From Camarhynchus parvulus (lineage: Eukaryota > Chordata > Aves > Passeriformes > Thraupidae): a stretch of 64,000 nucleotides of DNA. The notes below the pieces were generated by a model, which was given only the letters and a program-made list of their open reading frames with translations, did no database searches and had not been told where the DNA came from. The stretch covers positions 186,001 through 250,000 of the forward strand of contig NW_022148248.1 in NCBI RefSeq assembly GCF_901933205.1, read 5' to 3'. Positions 12,501-20,800 of this stretch are shown here, piece by piece. A program made the translations under genes and the position numbers. How positions within the stretch are numbered: the first letter of the stretch is position 1; every line of letters starts with the position of its first letter.

Positions 12501-13029
12501 ACCCCTGACCCACTCCCAGAGACCCCTGACCCATTTCCTTGGACCTCCAACCCATTCTCACGGACCCCCGACCCATTCCCGGAGACCCCTGACCCATTTC
12601 CATGGTCCTCCAACCCATTCTCACGGACGCCTGACCCATTTCCATGGACCTCCAACCCATTTCCAGAGATCCCTGACCCATCCCCATGGACTCTGATCCA
12701 TTTCCAGAGACCCCCGACCCATTCCCATGGACCGCCGACCCATTCCCATGGACCCCACAATGGGATGAGACCCTAGAGAGGGAGATTTCATGGAAAGAAT
12801 GGAGGAGATGCAGGTGAGCCCCCCTTCCACAGGAGATCCCCGCAGAAAATCCCCAGAGGAGAAAATCCCATCCCACCTTTTTTTTTCCAAAAAAAAAAAA
12901 CCACAAAAAAAATCCAATTAAAAAATCCAAGAATTCCCGGCCCCACTCACCCGTTCTTCCTCCAGGGACGAAGAGGAGGAGGAGGAGGGAAAAAAGGAGA
13001 GGAAAGATGGAAAGGTTCATTTTCCCCAT
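256..13029 (-). CDS. Membrane mucin A (MUC3/12/17 type), 3' end outside window
   Basis: A secreted-facing, membrane-anchored mucin of epithelial surfaces is predicted. Exons read right to left: signal peptide 12951-13029, PTS 2075-10684, EGF-like 1898-2005, SEA 1202-1317, 936-994 and 708-847, linker 494-559, second EGF-like 256-418. Exon phases are continuous across all junctions outside the PTS exon, and the SEA exon sizes match those of mucins B and C. The SEA carries GSVVV followed by DHIII, closely resembling the MUC17 SEA as I remember it. The transmembrane and tail exons must lie left of position 1. The PTS exon is broken by frame changes near 7,390, 5,640 and 5,220. Which human paralogue it equals cannot be decided from this sequence, so no symbol is given. 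The family assignment is firm; the exact start (13,029 or the Met at 13,020) is open. Confidence 0.85.
708..1317 (-). CDS. Mucin A SEA domain (three exons)
   Basis: Exons 1202-1317, 936-994 and 708-847 together code for the SEA domain. The first reads VELRVTNRDFTKDLENSSSS, the second VVYAGIEGYKGIKVTNL, the third RRGSVVVDHIIIVSLRV. In this family SEA folds and cleaves itself between Gly and Ser of GSVVV, leaving the two chains bound without a covalent link. Exon lengths of 116 and 59 nt are identical to those of mucin B. Confidence 0.85.
1898..2005 (-). CDS. Mucin A EGF-like module before SEA
   Basis: Reads ICSNGGTWVNGHCQC, then PLGFTGDRCDD, a four-cysteine EGF-like unit as in MUC17. The exon is 108 nt in phase 1 on both sides, the same length as the equivalent exon of mucin C. 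The acceptor follows ctctccttccag. Confidence 0.85.
2075..10684 (-). CDS. Mucin A PTS-rich exon
   Basis: One giant exon of about 8.6 kb, the heavily O-glycosylated stalk. The acceptor follows a tgtgtccacag tract at 10,685; the donor gtactt is at 2,069-2,074. There are two blocks. From 10,684 to about 7,430 the repeats are of the type TTSLETISTTPDTTTTIPET with frequent SDPWTTS. From about 7,400 to 2,075 they are of the type TTTFPGTTTPETTTTPGTT. Threonine dominates, with Pro at regular spacing. Frame changes occur near 7,390, near 5,640 (a 5-base insertion in an otherwise repeated unit) and near 5,220. The long plus-strand open frames over this interval are antisense shadows of this repeat. Confidence 0.85.
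10961..11081. promoter_or_regulatory. Cluster of seven GATA motifs in mucin A intron 1
   Basis: TTATC (GATAA on the minus strand) occurs at 10961, 10980, 11003, 11023, 11043, 11064 and 11077, roughly every 20 bases. GATA4/GATA6 drive many intestinal epithelial genes, so an intronic enhancer is a reasonable inference. The even spacing suggests the cluster grew as a 20-base tandem repeat. Confidence 0.4.
11200..11640. repeat. AT-rich tandem cassette in mucin A intron 1
   Basis: Phrases such as aggaatttttcctcattaa, ctgggaaattttacgtcttcg and aatttaatgaggaa recur several times. This is an island of high A+T inside a G+C-rich gene. The TTTTTCCTCATTAA phrases form local inverted pairs with TTAATGAGGAA. 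No coding content was seen. Confidence 0.65.
11860..11950. repeat. Polypurine tract
   Basis: An almost pure GGA/GAAGGA run on the plus strand within mucin A intron 1. It is a simple-sequence repeat with no coding meaning. Confidence 0.8.
12060..12770. repeat. About 21-bp minisatellite in mucin A intron 1
   Basis: Repeats of cccctgacccatttccatgga and the variant ttcccagagacccctgaccc fill the interval. Translated frames give periodic nonsense (GNGSGV type) and are not genes. Confidence 0.85.
12951..13029 (-). CDS. Mucin A exon 1, signal peptide
   Basis: Reads MGKMNLSIFPLLFSLLLLLF and then VPGGRT, a typical hydrophobic signal core, followed by a gtgagt donor in phase 1. The PTS exon accepts in the same phase. 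A second in-frame ATG at 13,020 gives MNLS and would also work. The VPGG/VPSG ending is shared with the signal exon of mucin B, which supports common descent. Confidence 0.8.
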
Positions 13030-13566
13030 CACGGCTCCTCCGGCGGCACCATGCCAGCGCCGGGACGCGCGCGTGGAGAAGCGACGGGAGAGGAGGAACC
13101 TTTGACCCCGGAGCTGGGAAGGGACCAAACCTCCCACCTGCCGCTGGTGACGCAGCCATGGAGTGGCCGAAGCCCTTCCAGGACCTCTCCTGGACATCGG
13201 GAACCCCCTTGGGTCACCCCCGGGTCATGGTTGGGTCATGGTTGGGTCACGGTTGGGTCATCATTGGTCATTCATGGGGTGACAACCACCAAACCCCATC
13301 CCAAGAGAAGACTCAGGTGGCCAAAACCAACATCTCAGACTCTTCCAAAATCTCCATGAGGGAATTCAGGGACCCCCTGGAGACCCCCCCAGAACTGAGC
13401 ACCAACCCCAAACTCTTTGGCCGCCCTTTTCTTGCGTTTCGAGCCGCTCCCGCGCAGCTGGCGATTTTCCCACCCAGAAAGCAAACATCGTTTTTTTTTT
13501 TTCCAGAGCTCTGGGAGGGGTGGGAAGGGCGGGAATTGGAATTTTGGGGGTGGCAGGAGGTCAGAT

Positions 13567-13572
13567 TTTATT
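13567..13572 (-). terminator. Poly(A) signal of mucin B
   Basis: AATAAA on the minus strand (plus strand tttatt in cagattttattgg). It is about 1.2 kb past the proposed stop and about 540 bases before mucin A's start codon. The 13,700-14,480 stretch between is C-rich degenerate repeat (ccccaaaacccc type) in the predicted 3' UTR. Confidence 0.55.
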
Positions 13573-13699
13573 GGATTTGGGGTTCCGCCCAGCCGGTGTT
13601 TGGCAAAGGGGCGTTTTGTGGGATTTCTTCCTTGTCCGCCGGCAGTTGGGTCCTCGCGGGTTGGTTTCGGGGTTGGGAATTCCATCCAAGCCACCCCTC

Positions 13700-14480
13700 G
13701 ACCCTCTAACCCCACCCACCATCCCCAAAATCCCAATTGTGATCCCAAACCTCCAATCTCAACCCTGAAACTCCGATCTCGACGTTCAGACCCCCAAATC
13801 GGTGCCCCAAACCCCAACAGTGACCCCAAAATCCAGCAGTGACCCCAAAACCCGACCCGGACTTCCAAAAGCCAACTTTGGGCTTTAAAGACTCAGCTGT
13901 GTCCTCCAGACCCCCAAACCCGATCCCAAGATCCCAACCGTGACCCCAAAATTCCGATCTCAACCCCCAAAACTCCAATCTCAACATTCAAAACGTCAAA
14001 TCGGTGCCCCAATCCCCAGTAGTGACCCCAAAACCTGACCCGGACTTCCAAAAGCCAACTTTGGGCTTGAAAGACTCAGCTGTGTCCTCCAGACCCCCAA
14101 ACTCGATCCCAAGATCCCAACCTTGACCTCAAAACCTCAACCTCAACCCTCAAACTCCCAATCTGGAACCCCGAACCTTCCATCTCGACTTTCAAAACCC
14201 CCAATCTCAACATCCAAAATCCCTCGTTTAACCCCAAACTTCAGCCACGATTTCAAGTTCCCGTCCTTGACCCCCCAAACCCCAACCTCAATCCCCAAAA
14301 ACCCCAATCTTGACCCCCAAAAACCCCAGTTTTTCCCCCAAAACCCCAACCCTGACCCCAAACCCCAAATCTCAACCTCCAGCACCTCAACCGTGACCTC
14401 AAACCCCCAACCTCGACCTCCAAAACCCCAAACCATGAACCCCCCAAACCCCCAGCCCCAAATCTTGACCCCCAAAATCT
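13700..14480. repeat. C-rich degenerate minisatellite (mucin B 3' UTR)
   Basis: Units like aaccccaaatctcaacc and ccccaaaaccccaa repeat imperfectly, with two long near-copies around 13,800-13,935 and 13,990-14,120. No coding exon was seen. Confidence 0.8.
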
Positions 14481-14797
14481 CGATCCCCCCCCTTTTTGGG
14501 TGATTTTTTCAGGAGATGAAATAAACACGTTAATAAATATAATTTCCACGGAAATTAGGATTTTCCAGCTCCGGCCGTGCTCCCAAAGCCGGATCCAACC
14601 CCAAAACCCCCCCGAGATGTCCTCTCCAAGGAGAAACCCCCCCAAAAAGGACCATGGGAGGATCTCTCCTCTCTCACAGAGGATCCCAATTCTGACATTT
14701 TTTCCCCCAAAAATGAGGGGTCCGAGGACTTCGGTCGCTGCCCCAATGGCGCCGAGGGTCTTGGGGGCTCCTTGGTCACCCCCAGGTATTTGGGGGG

Positions 14798-14827
14798 TCA
14801 CAGGGCTGCTGCACGTTCTGCCGCCAC
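14798..14827 (-). CDS. Possible last coding exon of mucin B
   Basis: After a strong acceptor (ccccattctccag) and in the required phase 0, the sequence codes VAAERAAAL and a stop. The MUC17 family ends with a similarly tiny exon. The acceptor is good, but nine residues are too few to confirm. Confidence 0.4.
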   Translation of the reverse strand: MAAERAAAL

Positions 14828-17800
14828 CTGGAGAATGGGGAGGGGGCTGAGGGTTAGGATTTGGGGTTAAAATCGGGGATTTGGGGTCAAAATCGGGGTT
14901 TTGAAGGTCAAAGTTGTGTTTTGGGGGGGGGATCACAATTGGGGTTTTGGGGGTTGATGTTGGGGATGGTCGAGGATGGGGGTTTGAAGGTCACGGTTGG
15001 GGTTTTGAAGTTCAAAATTTGGGGTTTGGGCTGGAGTTTGGGGTTTGGGGTTCAAAACTGGGAAGCTGGGGTCAAGGTTGGACATTTTGGGGTGAGAATT
15101 ATGGATTTGGGGGTCGAGATAGGAGTTTGGGGTTTTGAGGTCACAGTTTGGGCTCTGGAGATCCGAATTGGGGTGGTGGGGTCACAGTCGGGTGGTTTGG
15201 ACATTTTGAGGTCCTTGGTTGGGGTTTTGGGTGCCACAGTTTGGGTTTTGGGGTCAAAACCGGCGCTCCAGGTCAATTTCCAGGTCTCCCGTTTGGGTCC
15301 TGGACGTCCAAATTGGGGTGGTGAGGTCACAGCTGAGGGCTTGGGTATTTTGAGGTCATTGGTCGGGATTTTGGGCATCACAATTTGGGTTTTGGGGTCA
15401 AAATTGGCGTTCCAGATCAATTTTAGGCTGAAGACCACCCCCAAAACGACGTGCCCCCCATCACCCACCGGCGCCGGGGGTTCGGCCACCTCCGAGCTGG
15501 GCGTGTAGGTGTTGTATCCATAGGGACCTGCGCAGAGGAAGATGAGGAGGAGGAGGACCATGACCCCAGGAGGATTTTGGGGCATTTCCCCTCCCCGCGG
15601 ACGGTCTCACCGCCCGTTTCGGGGCCCACCTTTCCCGCCGCCTCCGCCGTTGACGTGGTAGATCCCGGTGACGCGGCTGTTGCGGCCCCCGTCCGGCCAG
15701 GTGTCCTCGCTGCGGAGCCGGGCAAGGTTCAGGGGGCTGGGGGTGACGCTGGAGGTGGTGGGGGGTGGTCTCAACCCTCCCACCCCCCCACCCCTCATTG
15801 GGACGAAGCAGCTGAACCCCAAATTTTGTGGTCCGACCGCGCCAAATCCCCTCCCTGCGACCCCCTCACCTGGCTCCAGGTGATTTTTTCCTCCCTCGGG
15901 CCAAGCGGACGGTGAGGACGATGCAGAGGATGAGGAGGACGAGGATGGTCAGGCCCAGCCCCAGCCCCACGCCCAGGCCCAGCCCCAGTTTGCTGATGTG
16001 GGTCTGGCAGCGGTCGCCGGACGAGAGGTACCAGGGCAGGTCCGGGCAGCTGCAGGGGGAGGGGACAGGTGACAGGTGACAGGTGACAGGTGACAGGTGA
16101 CAGGTGACAGGACATGGTGAGGGTCCTCAGCCCCACCCAGGGTGGGGACTGGGGGTGGGGTCCTCCCAGGAACCTCCTAGAATCACAGGAGGCTTCCCTG
16201 GAGATCCACCACCATGACCACGGGTTGGGATTGAGGTTTGAGGGGTGTGTAGGGTCAAGGGTTGGATTTGGGGGTCAAGGGTTGAGTTTGGGGGTCAAGG
16301 GTTGTGTTTGGGGGTCAAGGGTTGGGGATTTGGAGGGCAGGAGTTGGAGTTGGGGGTCAAAGTTGGGGGTTTGAGGGTCAAGGGTTGGGTTTGGGGATCA
16401 AGAGTTGAGTTTGAGGGTCCAGGGTTGAGTTTGAGGGTCAAGGGTTGGGTTTGGGGGTCAAGGGTTGGGTTTGGTGGTCATTGGTTTGATGTGGGGGTCA
16501 AAGGTTGAGTTTGGGGGTCCAGGGTTGGGTGTGGGGGTCAAAAGTTGGCTTTGGTGGTCATTGGTTGGAGTTGAGGGGCAGGACTTGACAGGAGCCAAGG
16601 GTTGGACCATTGGGGTCAAGGTTTTGGGGCCAAAGTTTTGGGGTTGAGGTTTTTGGGGCCAAAGTTTTGGGGCCCAAGTTTTGAGTTCAAGGTTTGGAGT
16701 TCAAAGTTTTGGGGTCGAGGTTTTGGGATCAAGGTTTTGGGGTCAAGACTTTGCGTTCTGGTGAAACCTTGGCCATCAGACGTTGGGATGTTGATCTCAA
16801 GAGCTCAAATTTGGGGCCAAACATTGCGATTCAACTTCTTTGCCCATTTGAGCCCAGCTTCAAGTCCCGCCTCAAGGTGTGACCAGTGGGCGTGGCCGGG
16901 GGTGTGTGGGCGTGTCCGGGGGTGGGCGTGGCCAACTCACAAGCACTGGGGCCCGTCGCGGGTGAGGCGGCAGAGCCCGCGGTGGCAGTCGAAGGTGCCG
17001 GGGACGTTGAGGGTGCAGTTGGTGACGCACAGGAGCCCGTTGGCCGTGCGGTACGGGAAGTAGAACCGGCTGAAGTTGGCCGGCGCGTGCGCCGGCAGAG
17101 CTCTGGAGAAGCCAAACCCCGGTCAAGAATCCCCCTGTCCTCATCCCACCCTCCCCAAGTGTCCACACCAAGGGATCCACCAAGGACATCTGGGACCACC
17201 CCAAGTGTCCATCCCAGTGTCCATCCCAGTGTCCATCCCAAGTGTCCACCTCAGTGTCATCCCAAGTGTCCACCTCAGTGTCCATCCCAAGTGTCCATCC
17301 CAGTGTCCATCCCAGTGTCCATCCCAAGTTTCCACCCCAAGTGTCCCCAGATGTCCCCAAGCCTCACCGGTGTCGTTGAGCGCCAGTGTGGTGGCCCTGG
17401 TGGCCCTGGCGGAGGTGGCGGTGAAGCAGAGCCCGTCTGGTGGAGAGGAGAACACGGGGTGGTCACTGACGGTCACCAGAGGTGGTGGGGACAGGCCGAG
17501 GGCAGGTGGGGTCACCTACCGGCCGCGGCGCTGCAGTTGTGGGGCTGGGACGCGGCGTTGGCCACGGCCAGCAGCTCCAGGGCTCGGCGCTCCAGGCTGG
17601 CGTTGGCGGGCAGGGGCCGCAGCTGGACGCGGTAATTGACCACCACGCTGCCGCGGCTGTGGGGGACAGGGACGGGGATTGGGGGTCCTCAGGTGACACA
17701 TCCCATCCCATCCTGTCCCACGGATCCCATCCCATCCCGTCCCACCCCGTGGACTCCATCCCATCCCATCCCAGATGTTCTTCACCCATCCCAGAGGTTC

Positions 17801-20800
17801 TTCTCCATCCCGTCCCACCCCATTGATCCCATCCCAGATGTTCCTCACCCATCCCAGAGGTTCTTCTCCATCCCGCCCCCCCCCCCATCCACCCCCTTGT
17901 CCCATCCCAGATGTTCCTCACCCGTCCCAGAAGTTTTTGTCCATCCCATCCCACGCCATGGATCCCATCCTGTCCCATCCCATGGATCCCACCCCATTGA
18001 TCCCATCCCAGATGTTCCTCACCCATCCCAGGAGTTTTTCTCCACCCCACCCCAATCCCACCCCCGGTCCCTCGCCCACCTCAGGCTCAGGACGTCGATC
18101 CCGCGGTAGCCAGGGACGTCCCGGTAGATCCCGTCCATCTGGGGACAGAGGGACACGGGTCACCTGGGGGGGGTCTCAGGTGGTCCCTTGGTGTGGAACC
18201 TTGGGGTCTTTTGGGATGGTCCCTCAGGATGGTCCTGGGGCCCACTTGGGATGGTCCCAAGGGTCCTTTTGAGGTGGTCCTGGGGTCTTTTGGGACGGTC
18301 CTGGGGATCCCTTAGGGTGGTCCTGAGGGTCTCTTGGGGTGGTCCTGAGGGTCCCTAGGGGTGTCCCCTTGGGATGGTCCTGGGGGTCCTCGTGGAGGAA
18401 CCTTGGGGTGATCCTGGGGGTCCTTGGGATGGACGCTTGGGATGGACACTTGGGGTGGTTCCTTAGGGTGATCCTGGGGATCCCTTGATGGATCCCCTGG
18501 GATGGAAACTTGGGGTGGACCCTTGGGGTGGTCCCAGGTGTCCTTGGTGGATCCCTTGGGATGGACACTCAGGATGGACCCTTGAGGTGATCCCGGCGGT
18601 CCCTCGAGATGTCCCCACACCCCGGGGTGGGGGTCTCACCGTCCGGCTGAACTCTGCGGCGAATCGCCGGTGCCCGGGGGACGAGGCGTCCCCCATGTCC
18701 TCCGCGAAGTCCCGGTTGGTGACACGCGCCATCATCGTCACGAAGGGACCCAGCTCTGCGGGGACAGAGGTGCCCGTGACACGGGGACACCTCAGAGGGG
18801 ACAGAGGGGTGACAGGTGGGCGTGTCCCACCCCTTACCTGCCGTCAGGTTGATGGTGGTGGCTCCGAACTCGCAGCGGGGACCGTCCATGTTGGGGGGGC
18901 ACAGACACGCCGTGCCCATCCAGAGCCCCCCGTTCAGGCAGGGGTCTGGGGGGGACGCGAGGGTTTGGGGACACCAAGGAGGTCACCAGGACCACCAGTC
19001 CCCCCCTCACAGTTACACCCACTTGGCCCCACCATCACCATACCCCTCAATTTTGGTGTGAAAACCCCAAAAACCCCAATTCTTGGTGCCAGCAGCCGTC
19101 CTGCTGTGGTGGGGGGCAACACCCCCAAAATCCCCATGGATTTGGGGAGGGGTCTTCCCACCCCAGCCAAAGCCACCATCCCAGTTCCATGGGACCACCA
19201 TCCCAGGTCCACCAACTTGTCTCCACCATCCCCACACCCCCAATTTTGGGGTGAAAACCACAAAAACCCCAATTCTTGGTGCCACTACCCCTCCTGCTGT
19301 GGTGAGGGGCAACACCCCCAAAACCTCCATGGATTTGGGGATGGTTTGGGGGGATTGTCTCCCCACCCCATCCAACCCCACCAACCTCTGGTGGTGGCCA
19401 CCGTGGTGGTCGTGGTTCTCCTGGTGCTTCTCGTTGTCTCCCTCGTCCGTCGTGGTGTCCTCGCCGTGGTGGGTCTGGGGTCTTCACAGCGGGGTCCGGT
19501 GTACCCGGGTGGGCAGAAGCACTCGGTGCCCACGGCGGTGCCGCCGTGGCGACAGGCGGTGGCCGGGTCGGGGGTGGCGCAGCGGGGTCCGCGCGGCCGG
19601 GCGGGCAGACGCAGCGGTCACCCACGGCCGTGCTGCCCTCGGCGCAGCGGTCAGCGGGGTCAGGGGTCTCGCAGCCGCGGCCGGAGAAGCCGGGGGGACA
19701 CAGGCAGTGGGTGCGGTTGGGCACGCCGCCGTTGTGGCACGCGACTGGGGGGACAAGGACGCGGTGAGGGGACATCGTGGGTGGGTGGGTGCGTGGGGGT
19801 CTTCCCTTCATCCATATTGGAGGAAACACCTGGGAAGGAGACCCCCACCCCAGAAGACCCCAGAACCTCCACCCTCCTCTTCTTCACCTCGACCCCTGGA
19901 GCTCCATGGGAAGGAGACCCCCACCCCAGGAGCTCCATCTTCCTCTTCCTCCCCACCACAAGAGACCCCTGGAAAGAGACCCCCACCCCAAAAGACCCCA
20001 GGAGACCCCAGAAGCTCCATCCTCCTCTTCCTCCCCACCCCAGGAGCTCCATAGGAAGGAGACCCCCACCCCAGGAGACCCTCCAGACCCCAGAGAGGAG
20101 ACCCCACCCCAGTGACCCCCCAGTTCACGCACTGGCCGGGGGGCTGGCGCCGTGGGGCAGGAAGAGGCAGATGGTGGCCACGGTGGCCACGGTGGGGACA
20201 GTGGAGCTGGTGAGAAAGTCCCCGGTGGTCCCGGCAGAGACGTTGGACAGCGCCCTGGTGGCTTCGGTGGCATTGGGTGAGCTCTTGGTGACATTCAGGA
20301 CGGTGCTGGTGGCATTGGGTGGGGCGGGCGTTGAGGTGACATCCACAGGGGTGACCGGGAGGGTGGACAGGGTGGTGGCCCTGGTGTCACTTTTCGGGGT
20401 GGTGGCCCTGGTGTTGTTCTCCATGGTCCTGCTGTGGCCTCCTGTGATGATCGTTGGCACGGCCGTGGTGTCACCTTCCAGGCTGGTGGCCGTGGTGTCG
20501 CTTTCCAGGGTGGTGGCCGTGGTGTCACTCTCCGTGATGGTGGCCCTGGTGTTGTTCTCCATGGCCCTCCTGTGGCCCTCCACGGTGGTCACACTGGTGT
20601 CACCTTTCAAGGTGGTGGCCCTGGTGTTGTTCCTCACGGCTGTGGTGTTCCTTGCCCTGGTGGTGGCCCTGCTGTGGCTTCCCAGATGTCCTGGTGGCAC
20701 CGTCACCGTGTCACTTTCCATGGTGGTGGCCACTGGTGTGGCCTCGGTGTCACCTTCCATTGGGGTGGCCTCGGTGTCACCCTCCATGGCCGTTGTCTCA

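Noticed and set aside
14555..14779. 74-residue minus-strand open frame as the mucin B tail (TKEPPRPSAPLGQRPKSSDP)
   Set aside because: It lacks a good acceptor at its start and does not resemble known tails; the small exon at 14798-14827 has a better splice site and phase.
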